Source: Serinus canaria
Taxonomy: Eukaryota; Chordata; Aves; Passeriformes; Fringillidae
Length of the DNA: 64,000 nucleotides
NCBI RefSeq assembly: GCF_022539315.1
Contig: NC_066332.1
Location: forward strand, 4,049,001 to 4,113,000
Reading direction: 5' to 3'
The notes below the pieces were generated by a model. It made no database searches, was not told the DNA's origin, and was given only the letters and a program-made list of their open reading frames with translations. The number at the start of each line of letters is the position of its first letter. Within the stretch, counting starts at the first letter, position 1. Of this stretch, positions 38,143 to 50,189 are shown one piece after another. Both the position numbers and the translations under genes were made by a program.

Positions 38143-38681
38143 GTAGGACTATGTAGCATGTGGTTTTTTTTAATTGTTTTTATACTTTTAATAAGATTGT
38201 TCCTGAATGAGACACTTGAGTTCATGGTGGGACAATGAAAATGAAATTCTGTACCTTGTGTAAGACGTTCGCTTTCTGCCACGCTTAAACATTTGACTAT
38301 GGATTGCCTACTCCATTTGATGTATCCAAAGCTATATAGTATAATACTGAGTGTGATACTATATAGTCATCATGTATTGTATCAGTCCAGGTTCAGAAAT
38401 GTGTGGTTGGCCAGTTAGTTCTGTTTCACCTATAAACTTGTACCACCTCTGCAGGTGTGTGTAACTTTGAGATGCATAACATGTTTACAGATGTGCCCAA
38501 CATCTAGTTCTCCAACGTTCCTATTTTAATTCTATTGAGTCTCCCAACTGCTTGCCAAAAGTTGGAATTGCCTCCAGCTCCACTGCTGAAGAGCTGGGGT
38601 GTTCCTGAGCTTTAAAGTGTTGAACAAACTGGATAGTGGAGCTGGGAAAATGAAGGTAGAAGAAATGTTCTTTTTCCTTTT

Positions 38682-38699
38682 TTATTATTATTATTATTT
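38682..38699. repeat. (TTA)n microsatellite
   Basis: A short run of TTATTATTATTATT in the NUFIP2 3' UTR. Confidence 0.75.
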
Positions 38700-38819
38700 T
38701 CAAAAAGTTGAAGGCTAATAGCAAAATTTCCAGTTTGTTTTACTGGCTTTAAGGCTCTGCTGTGTATTTATTTGCCTTGTGTAGTCACTTGTCGCCTTAA
38801 GGGCTGGGTTCCATTAAAA

Positions 38820-38861
38820 GAAAAAAAAAAAAAAAAGAAAAAAAAAAAAAGAAAAAAAAAA
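38820..38861. repeat. A-rich homopolymer array
   Basis: Three A runs are separated by single G bases in the NUFIP2 3' UTR. This is a likely internal-priming site in cDNA libraries. Confidence 0.85.
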
Positions 38862-41800
38862 TACAAAACCACCCTGTTTTGCTTCTCTGGGGTCTGTGCT
38901 GTCCTGTACCCCTGCCCCAGGTCCGTGCTTGGGGCGATGCAGGAGTTGAGCAGCGCTGACCCTGCGCCTCTAGAAAGGTCTGAGTCTTGCTGAATATTTG
39001 GGGACTCTCATCTTGGCCTAGTCTAGTCTGTCACCTGACTAGTGAAGGAAATGCTGAGAGGAGCTCGGTTCAGCCATGGCTTGGGCTGGATTCCCCCTGA
39101 TGCTCATCTCTGTGGCTTTGCCTCGCCAGCGGGACCCATCCAGAAACACCCTCGGCAGCACCTTCTCTGCTGTATTTCTGACCATCCTCTGTTCAGATGT
39201 CTGTCTGTCTCCATGAGCTCCACGGCGTGTGCTCAGAGCTAAGCAGTTAGGAATTCCTCTCTCTGAGCTCCTGTAGCTCTGGCTCCCTGGTGTTTCTGGG
39301 ATAGACTATTGCCTAGAGCCAGGCAGGACCATGGAAGGAATTTCCTCTTGCTGTCGTGTAACTCACCCTGTCGCTGTCTGCAGTCCTCCCCAAGTCCTCA
39401 CACAATTCTTAACTGAGCACTTATTAAAAATATCTTAAGATTTAATCTGTTTTCTGATTATTTTTGTGTAAACTTATAAAAAAAAACAAAAAAGAAAAAA
39501 AAAACAAACTGAAATTGAGCTGTGACTAATTTAGCACATTGAAATAATGATAAGGTGTTACTGATAAGTCTCATGTTTTGTTTTGTTTTGTTTGACTCAG
39601 AGTATTAGTACTGTAGCATAAACCAAATACAGCCTGGGAAGGGGAGCAGCAGCCTCCTGTCCTGGGTGTGCACCCGAGGGTGTCTGTGGGGGCGAGGAGC
39701 GTGTGCGAGCATCTGACTTGTGAGGAGAGCGAGCGTGTATTTATTTGTGCCATTGTTTGCATTACACTGAGTAAAGAAAGTTTTAAAACAAAACCCCTTC
39801 AGTATGTCTAGTATTGGAAAGCAGCACTAAGGGTGAGATCATGACCTATTTTTTTATTAGCTATGAAGATTCTAATTCAGGTTAAGGCTTCTCTCTCGTT
39901 TCTGTTCCCATTGTGAGTCCCTTTCCTCTGGTTCCCTTTCCAAGCTGTCTGTTTATTGGAGTGAGGATTCCTGCACAGGCAGGGGCTGTCTCCTTTCTCC
40001 TCTGGTCATTCCCCACCTCTCTTCCTCTGCCAGCAGGTTCTTTTGGGTGTGTCTTGTACAGGGTCTTGTGTAATAGAGGCTGGAGCCTGAAGTGCCAGCC
40101 AGATCCAGCTTGGGATCTGCTTGCTTTTGGTGGATCATGGAGTGTTCATGTGCTCCAAGAGGTGCTTTAACAACTGCTCCATGATGGTGGTTTGGGGCCT
40201 TCAGTCTCTGCTCTCTCCCACTCCACCCGTTTGGTGGATTGGCAAAGCAATGGCTTTCAAGCTTTGCTTGGAGTTTGGTTTTAGTTGAAACCCACCTCAA
40301 TCCTCTGTGAAACCTGGTAGAAATCTCCTGTCTCTGACCAGTGGCTAGCTCCAGGGCGTGGATTCTGTCACTAACCCACTTCAAACCTTTCTGAGCTAGT
40401 AAATCCCACTTTTTGCCTTTCATAGCTGCTGTGGACCTCTTTGAAATGTGGAAAGAAACCCAATTCTCACTAGGTTGTGAGTCCAGCACCTGGGAGTGGG
40501 TGATGGGTGAGCCAGCTAGCTAAATGGAAAGGAAAATTGCTTCCTGCTAGGAAAAAAATAGGGAAAAAAAAGAGCTGGAAGTTGTGCTCCCAGTTGTGTG
40601 TGTAATTAGTGCTTTCACCTTCAAGAGAGTGTTACAATAACACCATAGTGTCCTTTCCCAAGTGGCCAGTGGGTGACCTCAGGGACATCCGGGAGTGATG
40701 GCGTTCACAGCCAGAACTGCTGGTAGTTTCCTGTGTGTCCAGGTTTTGATCTTGAGTCAGTAAATTGCTATGGTGTCCCAAGCTTTCAGGAGTCTTGTCC
40801 TCTCATCCCTAGAAGGCTTTTCTGTCTGTCCATCTTGGTGATTTTTTTTCTTAGAGAGGCTGTTTAGAAGGGAGCTGGTTAGGTTGGGAGGGGAGAGAAC
40901 AAGGATTGACCCACTTCAAAGCTGCTGCACGTTTTCACACTGGTGTGTAAGGCAGGAGAAGGGCTGGTGTGGTGGAGTAGCCAAGAAACCCAGAGTAATT
41001 CTGGCTTTGGCCACCACCAGAGTGTTTTTCCATGTGGGAAAAGCCTAGTGCACACAGCTGGGAAGCAGGAACCAGCGCTGGTGGGAAGGAGATCTTGATG
41101 TGCTGCCTTCCAGGGATTACACAGCTTTAGAGGTTTGCCCAGTACATGTTATACCCCAGGGTTAGGCTGGCTCCTTTGTCCTGCCCAAGATCCTCTAAAG
41201 CAGCAGGAGAGTGGAGCTGTGGATGTCTGGGGAGGTAAAAGAGCCCTGTGGTGGCCTCATGTCCTGGGCATGAGCCCACTCCCTGTGCTGGGACTGGAGC
41301 AAGAGTCTTGCCTGTGCCCTCACCTGAGCTGGATTTATCTTGACTGTTAATCAGAAAGCATCATTTGTGTCCAGAGCTCTAAAGCCATTTTGTATGATAG
41401 CAGTGTCCCTTTTCTACAGCCTTATTAAAGTGTAGATCTTTAAAAAGAAGAAAACAAACAAACAAAAACAAAAAAAAGAATTGCTCATTTCTTTCTGTGG
41501 TATGAAACTTGTGTACTGCGAACTTCTGAACATTTAGCAAAAATACAACTTACAGTTTTCTTAAAAAAAAAAAAAAAAACAACAAAAAAAATCCCCAGCC
41601 TGTCTGCTTTCCATACGGTCTTTCCTCAGGTGCTAAATAAGGGTTCCAAAAATGGATACTGCTTTAGGAGTTTCTGCTTTATTCTTAAAATACATATTTT
41701 TTTGCTTAGGTGTTGTAAAGATATTTTAACAAGAATGTTGGTTTTTTTTAAATGTAAATAAGATTGTGTCTTTAATTTTTGTTGTATATCCTTTTTGTCC

Positions 41801-43699
41801 ATATTGAATAGTCTAATTTTCATTTTTGAGAAGGACCCTCCTATGCCCTTCCCTGAAGACATTTCATTAAGTGTTGCTGCATTTAAGAACGAATCTACAA
41901 CTGTTCATTGTCTTGGATTAATGCTGATGCTGCTGCTATAAGTAACCCTGAAAATCAAGAATGTGTGATGCACTTTTGTTTTTCGTTTTGTTGTTTTGTT
42001 TTTTTAACATGACCATGTAGTTCCTCTGCAGATAGCTGAACCCTCCTGTAACACAGCCACTAACTGGGGGAGTGTAGGAACTGGGGGAGCTGGGGTGTAG
42101 GACAGGGGTGGACCTGATTTTGGTGCTGACCTATGGGAATTTCTATGCAAACGCAAGCAAAGGAGAACTCTTTAACTTGAGAGAACACTGTGCTTTTTTA
42201 TTTTTTATTATTTCTTTTTCTTTTTCTCTCCTTCCTTTTCTCAAGCTGCTATTGGAAGGGTAGTGCAAATCCCTGAGGTTTTCAACTTCTCCTTCCTCTG
42301 TGGCTGGTGGTGTAGGAAAGGTGCCTGAGTAACTTGTAAGGTAGAAAAACCTCAGTCAGCTCTTGTCTCGTCTCTGGTTTTGAAATATTTGTTTTCTATT
42401 CGAATTTATCTATAGAAGGAAATTGCTCATCTCTAAAAAAGCTCTTTTGAATGCTTTGTCTCAATGTGAAGTTAACCAGCAGTATTAAGGATTGCATGGC
42501 CTCCGTCCTGCCCTTATCCCAGTGCTTGGGACCCACCAGCTCCTTCTCCACCTGGGGAGCACTTGGATGTTTTCCAAGAAAAAAGTGAGGTGAAGCCATC
42601 CACCCAGCCAAAACCTGCCAGTAAAAGGCTTAGGGAGCAGTGGAGGAAGGTCTCACTGCATCAAGGCACTGTCGTGAGGCACAGGCAGGTCCAGAACCTC
42701 TTTTCTTTATGGGTCACACCTGGACCATGGTGGGGGATGTGCACCCTGGAGGAGGAGTTTACTGGAGGGGGAAAAGGGATTTTACTTGACTATTTATGGA
42801 CGATCCTTTAGGAATATAAAGTACCTCTCTGCAAAGTGGGGCAAGAGTAAGGAAGGTCTAAAGTCGTGTAGGAAAAACTCTTGGGGATTACAACTGCCTG
42901 GAAAATAGTCTACAAATACATAGGCCAGAGCTTTCTGCCTGTTCAGTTAGTTTTTTCTTTTTCAGACAGCGTTTGCTCTTTTGCACACCGAGGTGTGTGT
43001 GTACATCTGACTCAATGTGCCTTGCATGTGTGCTTAGTCTTTCTGGAGAGAGGTGGTGGGGTGTGAGCTGGGGACGTGGCCGCGATGGCCACTCCCCATC
43101 CACAGTCAAGGGTTCCTTCGTGTCCCAGTGACCCTTGGGGTCGAAATGAGACCTGGACTCCAGCTTGTGTAGTGGCTGTCTTAGTTTGGGGATGATGTCC
43201 TGTGCAGTGGCACCTGTGACTTCAGAGGGGAGTGGGAGAGAGAGAAGGAAAAGCTGCTTCGCTCTTCTGCAGACAGAAAATCAGCATTGCCACGGTTCAC
43301 CTGCAGAGCCAAAACAAGCTGAGGTCTGGAACCGGCTTTGCTGGAGTTCAGGCTCTCTGTGGCACCATGATCCCATTATCCAGGGGATTTATTCCCTGCC
43401 AGGTTGTGGTTCTTGTTTCTGTGGGGTTTACAAGATTTTTTTGTAAAGGAGAAGTCAACACGCCTTGCTTGAAGTTAACGAAATCCAAACGCTTGTGTTT
43501 GCAGTCAGTGACTCAGAACTCCAAGCTGTGCAATTCTGGGTTCTCCATCTCCTGCCCCAGCGTGTGATGATTCTGTCCGAGTCTTTCTGTACTTCTGCCA
43601 CAGTAAATGTGAAAGCTTGCTTGCATTATTTTTTAGAAATGCATTTTGCACACTCGGGTTTCGCTGAAGCTCCGTGAAAAGGTTAGTTTGAAGCAGATG

Positions 43700-43705
43700 A
43701 ATAAA
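43700..43705 (+). terminator. Poly(A) signal candidate in the NUFIP2 3' UTR
   Basis: AATAAA is followed about 30 nt later by the T/GT-rich sequence TTTAATTTGTGTCTC, a good cleavage-site context. Use would give a 3' UTR of about 8.2 kb. Confidence 0.5.
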
Positions 43706-45361
43706 GCTATGCACATGTTTTGAAAGTTTAATTTGTGTCTCATTACCAGAAGTGACTTATCTGCCCTCTTTTGCATTCCTGTGCTGTCATTGCCTCCATT
43801 CTCTTCACCATCTCGGAGGGTATGATGTAAGGTGACAGTTCTTTGCTGACAGCTGTAGCAGAAAACTGGCGCTTCTTGATTTTTTTAGTAGCCTTTCTCT
43901 CTCCTTTGCTTTCTCTGTAACTCTCTGTATAGCTATATAAATATATATATTATTTTTTTATTTTAAAGAGCCTACTTTAGTAATTGAATCGGAGGGAGCG
44001 GGGTGTGCTGGCTTGTGTTTCAGATACACTTTGTGCTGGATGAACCAGTGCCCTTTTTGTCTCCGGGGAGAGCGTGGTGGTGGCACCCACTGGTGTCCCC
44101 ATGGGGACAGGGAGCCCCCACGTAAAGCAGCTTTGGGGAGGGGATGGAGACCAGTCCACTGCGCTGCAGGCCGGTGGCGTGGGCAAACTCGAGGCTTCTA
44201 ATGACAAAATGAACCAAGAGGAATCCTACTGCTGTGTATTCCCACTGTGAGACAGGAGGGACAGGGTTCCTCACTATCCCGCTGCGGGGCTGGAGTGGAG
44301 TCTGTGTTCCCTCCAGCCTCAGGGGTGAGAGCTTTATTTTGGTTTTGTTTTCATGCGTTAGGTGCATTGGGTTGCAGGTACCACCTTTGGAAACATGTTG
44401 CTTAGCCCAGAGCCTGTGTGCGGGAGAGTCGGGATTTTGTGGCGGGAGAAGGACCCTGACAGCTTTCTCCTCCTGTTCCCTTCGCCATGGCAGAAATTTG
44501 TACTAACTTGACAGCTTTTTTTCATACAGAACAGGGCTGCTTTTCTATCTACCATCACACGTGTACTTACACACCTTCAGCGGCTTCCCAGCCTCTGAAG
44601 GTCCTCAACTTGTTTACTGGGGGGCACTGATGCCCCTCTCTCTCCCTTCCCTGAATATTTCAGTGTTAAGGGCGGTGCAAAACACAACCGCGCGCTTCGA
44701 TTGCGAGCTGGGGCTGGAGGGATCCCTGCAGGCAGAGCCGGGCAGGGTCTGTCTCCTCTCCTGCCCCCCTTCCCCGTCGATAAGTTCTCATTTCGTTCCT
44801 GGTTTGTACTCAAATCGCTGCGAGGGGTTGTGCTCTACCTGCTCAGGAGCTGAATTACCTCTGACCTGCGGAGAGGGGCAGCCCCTCTTTGGTGTCGATG
44901 TTGTAGTGTGCGACCACACGGATCAGTAAAGGTAGTCTTTGTTTCCTTCTCCCCTCCCCGGTAATTTCTGATTAGGTTAATGCACTCGGTGTGCCCAGCT
45001 GGAAAAGTGTTTTCCCAGTGGTGAGAGGGTGGCTAGAGGAGTTTAGTGTAAAACCTGCTGTAGCTGTGTCTGGCGCAGCCCCTTGCGCTGGTGTGGGTGA
45101 TGTCACGGACTGTAAGGATAGGTAATGTCCATGAGCTGTAATGGCATGATGTATCTTTACCAATGATGTCATACTTCACACTAAATGTTTAAAAAAAAAG
45201 GAAAAAAAAAAAAAAAAAACCAACCTTACCTGAAATTTTGTTTATTCTGCACCAACAGGTCTTCAAAATTTATCCAAATTTTATTATTTTATCAGGAAAA
45301 AAAAAAGAAATTTGTGTAGATCGAATACATTAAGACAGACAATAAGTGATGTAAATTGTTG

Positions 45362-45367
45362 AATAAA
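45362..45367 (+). terminator. NUFIP2: Distal poly(A) signal of NUFIP2
   Basis: AATAAA is followed by GTTTGTGGGTGTCAGTGTG, a classical GU-rich downstream element, placing cleavage near 45380. It is the last plus-strand signal before the convergent CRYBA1 gene begins. Confidence 0.65.
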
Positions 45368-45721
45368 AATTTTAAAGTTTGTGGGTGTCAGTGTGACTTT
45401 CTTTTTTGCGTTTTCATGGAGCAGCCTGGGTTTGGATCCTAAAGGCCTGGCAGTGCTGGCCATAGAGCCCATGAGCTCTGTGTGTGCTGGGGTTGTGGAT
45501 CCAGGTGTCTTTTACTTTGTCAGGGGAAGGAGAGGGCAGGGAGGGAAATAAACAAGGGTTTCTGTGCAGCAGTGGGGGTCTGAACCTCCCGCAGTGTGAG
45601 CCCCACCTCACTTCAGCCCAGCTTAAAACAAGTAGGAAAGAGTCTGGACCTGCTCCTGTGATGGGGATGTGCAACCTCAGTCCCAAACACACACCAGGAA
45701 ACACACACCAAACTGATTTAT

Positions 45722-46045
45722 CTTTTTCTCTCAGTCACATTTATTGGCAACTGTGGCAGTCGATACCGTTTTGGGAGTGTTGTTCCATAAGCAGTGGCAG
45801 TACGAGAGGGGGTGGTTATTTCGGGAGGGGAGTATTAGCACCAAGAGGGAGCCGGTGAGCTTTCGAAACCTTGCAGAGATGTACTGGGAATGGGGAGCTA
45901 CTGCTGGACACGCCTGATGGATTGGATCTGGGAGGTCTGGGCGTGTGAACCCCACTCTCTCCAGTGCTTGTAGTCTCCACCGTGGTGGTCAAACTCCAGG
46001 ACGTACTGGTAGCCACGGTACCCGGGATACTGGTAGCACACCCAG
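45722..46045 (-). other. CRYBA1: CRYBA1 exon 6 (fourth Greek key, stop, 3' UTR)
   Basis: The minus-strand acceptor TTCTTCCAG precedes CTGGGTGTGC. The exon codes from within Ala through RRVQQ and stops with TAG at 45900-45898. The remainder down to about 45722 is 3' UTR. Confidence 0.93.
45740..45745 (-). terminator. CRYBA1: Poly(A) signal of CRYBA1
   Basis: TTTATT on the plus strand reads AATAAA on the minus strand, about 150 nt beyond the CRYBA1 stop codon. This gives a short 3' UTR as is usual for crystallin genes. Cleavage would fall near 45720. Confidence 0.75.
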
Positions 46046-49000
46046 CTGGAAGAAAAGGACAAAGAGGTAAGCAGGGGGGTTACAGGGTGTCCCCTTCCCA
46101 CTGTGGTGGCACAGTGATGGCAGCTTGTCCCTGCTGCTCCTGTCACTTACGCGCCACACTGGATCTTCATGGAGCCCACTTCGTTGTTGGCCCAGCCCAT
46201 GGCCTGCAGCGAGGGGTAGTCATCAGCAATCTCCCACTGGCGGCCGATGAAGTTGTCTTTCTCAAAAATGGTGATCTTGGATTCCTTGTGATTCTGTGGG
46301 GGAGAGCAGGGGATGAGGGGGAGGTGGTGCTCCCTCCCCAGCATGGATGGGAATGGCAGGGCGGTCACTCCCTATGGCATTACTCAGAGGGTTCCTGGAG
46401 AGGGAGGTGTTCAGACCCTGGTTGGTTGGAGTTTTCTGGGAGATGTCAGCTATGCCACAGCTACTGTCTCAGGCTGGCTGTCCCCTAGCTCTGGTCATGT
46501 ACAGCTTGCCCAAAAATTCCCTCCAAAGCTTTAAAAAACAGTCCAGAAAGAGCAAATCCTGCTGGAACTAGAGGGGGCGAAGCGCTGAGCCTACCCCTAT
46601 GTTTTCCCTTCCTAACCTCCCTGGCGTGGCCTGGGACATTTTCAGGGGATCAGAGCTCGGTGGGACACTCACAGCAGAGCAGACGGGGCGGAAGGACATC
46701 AGGCGCTCGATGTGGTAGGCGTTGCTGCCGCTCCAGGCGTCCCAGCGCGGGTACTCTCCCCTCTCCAGGATGAACTGCTGCCCGCAGAAGCCGGTGTGCT
46801 CATAACCGACCCAGCTGCAAAAACAGAGCCAGGGCTGCCAGGGCTTCCTGCAGCAGCTCGGGACATCCTGCTGGGAGGTGGCATTAGGGGCAGGATGTAG
46901 GTGCAAGGAGGAGGTTGGGGTCTGGCCTCTGCCCACAGTTTGGGAGGAGAGGAAGCGGTGCTGGATGTGGGCAGAGAACCCAGGGAGTGTGAAACTGCAT
47001 CTGGTGCTGCAGAGGCACCCACACGGCATCCCTGGCTGCAGTGGGAGGTGGGGAGATCCTGGGGTGCATCCTGCACAGGTGGCTCTTCCCCCTGGCTGTT
47101 CTGTCATCATTTATGCAGACCAGCATCACTTCTGGATGCTCCAGCTGCCCTTCTCTCCCAAAGGCCTCATTTCTTACTTGTTTCCCAATTACAACCTGAC
47201 ACTGCTATAAAGACCTGAATTCCTGATGCCCACAGCAGGCAGAGGCCATCTGGTTCTGAGCAGAGAGCAGGGACCTATGGCCTTTCCCCTTTCTGCCTCC
47301 CCTTCTTGCTGAAAACAAACAAGGAGAGGTGAGTGACATGCCTCCACCCTGCAGGACACATTTTGCAAGCCCTGGTGCTGCCCACACAGCACCTGCCCGT
47401 CCCCAGGGTGGGGATGTCACCCTTAAGGAGACTGGGGACAGAGCCACAGGCAGAGCAGGGAGACAGTGCCTGGGCTGAGGGTTGGAAGGTGGGTGGCATG
47501 GGCTGTGCAGTGCATGGATCCCCTGCTGATGGGGTACAAAGGGTGCTGAGAGAATCGAGGGCTTCCTGCCACTGACCCAAACTGAGCCCCAAAGCCACGT
47601 CCTGCAGCTAGCCCACCCTATGCAAGGTGAACAGCCTGATTAGGAGCACGTCAACTGGAGCAGGGAGCTGATTACAGCGTGAGCACGCACGCTGCTGTAA
47701 TCCCATTAGCATTACACGTCCTAAAGATAGCAGCACAAATCTGTCTCGTCTGCTCCCCGCCCCGGAGGGATGCGCACCGCGGGGACCGCTCCCAGCACTC
47801 CGCCCCTCTGAGCTGCTCGGGAGGTGCCTTGCCTGTGCCAGGGAAGATTCCCGTGAGCAGGGAGAAGCCCAGCTCTGCTCCCTACCCCTCTCAGGACTGG
47901 AGAAGCTGCGGGGAGGCTCTGCCCTGGCCTAGGAAGCTGTGCAGTGGCAGGGAAAGCACAGGGCAGAGCAGGGCTTGGCCCTGGGCAAGAGGTGGTTCTC
48001 CAGGGCTGGTGCTTCAGGACGGGGACCAGGCCACTCACTGAGCACTGACCCTCTCTGCATCCTTGGGCAGCAACCCTGCTCCAAACCTGACTGGTCCAAC
48101 ACTGCAGGAGGCAGTTTTGGGTGATGCCAAAGGGTGTTGCCACTGTCCCCGGCCCTCTCTATGTATCAGTGCTGCCCAGGGCTGGCTGCTCTACCCTGGC
48201 AGGATGGGATCCCCCCATGCCTGGCTTCCCTTGGCTGTGGTGCTTGGCTTCAGCCAAGCAGAGCGGGGACAGCTGGTCCCACTCCACGCTTGGGCATCCC
48301 TGTCCCAGCCTGGGAAAGCATCCCCTCCTCTGGCAGCTGGGTACTCACGCGCCACATTCCACCTTCAGGGAGCGGATGTTGTCGAAGCCACATTCCATGA
48401 TGTTTGGACAGGCCGAAGTGAACTCCATCCTCTTGCCCTGGAAGTTTTCTTGGTCGTACACGGTGATCTGGAATGGAGAGCGAGCTGCCGAGTTGGAAAC
48501 TGCCCAGCAGCGGCCCCAGGCAATTCAGCGCCTCTTGGAGACGGACGGAGGGTGGCTCCGTCAGGGAGAGAGCCAGCGGAGGCTGCACCGGGCACCCTCT
48601 GGGCTGGGACACAGTCCCGCACGCCTCCGCGTCCCTGCACTGCTGGCCCCGCCACGCCCTGCCTTGGTGTCGGGGGAGCCGCTGCTGGCCCCCGCTCCAC
48701 TCTCCTGCTCACCCCTGCGGAGATCAGTTCCCGGGGCAGCGCTGCCGTCCGGAGAGAGGAGCGGAGCCGTTCTGGGACGGGCGGGTGGCAGGGCTGTGGC
48801 TGGCGGTTCTCCCGGCCTCTGCTCCGAACGCTCTAGGGCAAAGAGGATTAACTGGGGAAAGGGCGAGGGGCACCTCCCTGGGGGGCTGTGGCTGATGTTT
48901 TCCTCTCCCTCGACAGCTCCAGGCTTCGACGGGATGCTCCTCACTTGTGCACGTGTTTCTCCTCTCCCTCTCGGCTCCCTCCTTGACCAGTGGCCCTGGG

Positions 49001-49435
49001 GCTGTTGCCAGACCCTTTGGGGCTGCTCCCCACCTTGCTCCACAGTGCCCACCGCCCATGCTCACCCTGTCTCATGGACAGGGGAGGGAGAACTACAGCC
49101 GGTGGCTTTTGGGGACTCTGCAACTGCCTGTCACGGGATGGCTGGTAAGAGCAGGGCATAGCTGGCCCGGGGTGCTGTGAAGAGCATTATGAAAAACAGC
49201 CGGGAGGTATTTTAGCAGGCAGGAGGCACATTCCCATGGGCAGAGGACAGGGGTGCCTGTTTCCTCTGCTCATCCTTGCCTTTCTGCCCCCTGTGCAGCT
49301 TTCCTGGCCCCAGAGGATGGGCTTTGCCCTTCTCCCTGTTCCCTACCTGCACACAGGGAAAGGTGAAATACAGGCAATGTGAGGACATACCTTCCACGGG
49401 CCCATGGGAACAGGCAGAGGGTTTGTCTGAGCCAT
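45898..49435 (-). CDS. CRYBA1: CRYBA1, beta-crystallin A1 (betaA3/A1 gene; betaA1 frame intact)
   Basis: The coding exons, in gene order, are 49435-49391, 48467-48349, 46814-46673, 46293-46151 and 46045-45898. They encode 198 residues, the normal betaA1 length. All junctions are GT-AG. Each of exons 3-6 encodes one Greek-key motif: [47 protein letters not shown] and [14 protein letters not shown], ending IQSIRRVQQ. The product is a structural lens protein that forms beta-crystallin oligomers; it has no catalytic role in the lens. The N-terminal arm is [15 protein letters not shown]. In other vertebrates an upstream ATG in exon 1 also gives the longer betaA3 by leaky scanning. Here that upstream frame is broken (see exon 1). 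The gene lies tail-to-tail with NUFIP2. Confidence 0.97.
46151..46293 (-). CDS. CRYBA1: CRYBA1 exon 5 (third Greek key)
   Basis: The acceptor CCCCCACAG is followed by [17 protein letters not shown]. The exon ends in IQCGA with donor GC|GTAAGT at 46150. It is 143 nt long. Confidence 0.95.
46673..46814 (-). CDS. CRYBA1: CRYBA1 exon 4 (second Greek key)
   Basis: The acceptor TTTTTGCAG is followed by [14 protein letters not shown]. The exon ends FRPVCSA with donor GCT|GTGAGT at 46672. It is 142 nt long. Confidence 0.95.
48349..48467 (-). CDS. CRYBA1: CRYBA1 exon 3 (first Greek key)
   Basis: The acceptor CCATTCCAG is followed by [16 protein letters not shown]. The exon ends LKVECGA with donor GC|GTGAGT at 48348. 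It is 119 nt, the same as I recall for mammals. Confidence 0.95.
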
Positions 49436-49458
49436 CTTTGCTGCTGCTGGATCGGTGT
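49391..49458 (-). CDS. CRYBA1: CRYBA1 exon 2 with the betaA1 start codon
   Basis: The acceptor CTTCTCCAG (AG at 49460-49459) begins a 68-nt exon. The 23 nt before the ATG read, in the downstream frame, as TDPAAAK after a split Asp codon. The betaA1 ATG is at 49435-49433, with A at -3 and G at +4, a strong context. The donor is AAG|GTATGT at 49390. Confidence 0.92.
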
Positions 49459-50189
49459 CTGGAGAAGGAAGGAAAAGCCATTTTTACTGCAGCATGTCCC
49501 TATGCATCCCCCCTCACAAGGCTGGGGACAGCTCTGTGCCCACCACCCACAGCATCTGTTTGAGCACAGCTGCTCCACTGCTGGGGACAAGCCACACCAG
49601 TCACAGCAAGACCCTCTTGCCAGCCCCAGGATGGGGAACAGGACAGAGTAGGGGGCTGTGGGACACATCCAAAGCAAGGTGCTCCCTTCTCACTGCTGCA
49701 GTGCCCCTTCCCTCCTCCCTGCCATGGAGGGAGCCTGCGTGCTCACCAGGGCATAGTGCCCAATCCCCCTTTCTCCTTCCCCGAGGCCAGATCACCGCTA
49801 GGAAAAACACCCCTGAGCCAGAGCAGGGGGCTTCAGTGGGCACGGGCTGCCCTGTGCCCGGCAGTGTCCACCAGACCTGCCTGGTCCCCTCTCCCTGCCC
49901 AGTGTCCCCTGGGAGGCACGGTGGGCTCCCACAGACAGCCCTGGCTAATGGTGGGAGATGCCAACCAGCGTCCCGTGCCGGTGGGTACCGGGAGTGGGTT
50001 GCCCTGCTGTAGAGGGGCTCTCAGCTCCTCCAGCTGCCAGCGGGGTTGTGTGAGCCTGTCTTATGCCACAGAAAACAGCGACAGTCCCTCTGGGTGTCTT
50101 TTGCCACCAGGCAGGAGGAAAGGTGTCTGCCCAGCCGGCTGGCAGCAGAGGGGTGAGGTGGGAGAGGTGCGCATCGGTCCAGGACTCAC

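Larger units (their letters stand above)
35506..45385 (+). other. NUFIP2: NUFIP2 3' untranslated region (about 9.9 kb)
   Basis: From the stop codon to the poly(A) signal at 45362 the sequence is AT-rich with many A/T homopolymers, two identical copies of GTGTATTTATTTG (38762-38774, 39735-39747) that resemble AU-rich elements, and a Pumilio-type TGTAAATA at 41753-41760. It holds no supportable gene. Mammalian NUFIP2 also has a very long 3' UTR (family knowledge), which supports reading the whole interval as 3' UTR. The true end depends on which poly(A) signal is used. Confidence 0.7.

Noticed and set aside
39953..40489. 178-codon minus-strand frame in the NUFIP2 3' UTR
   Set aside because: It does not start with ATG, has no recognisable similarity and lies antisense to a UTR.
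48121..49161. 346-codon plus-strand frame in CRYBA1 introns 2-3
   Set aside because: It runs antisense through CRYBA1 exon 3 and intron sequence, with no similarity.
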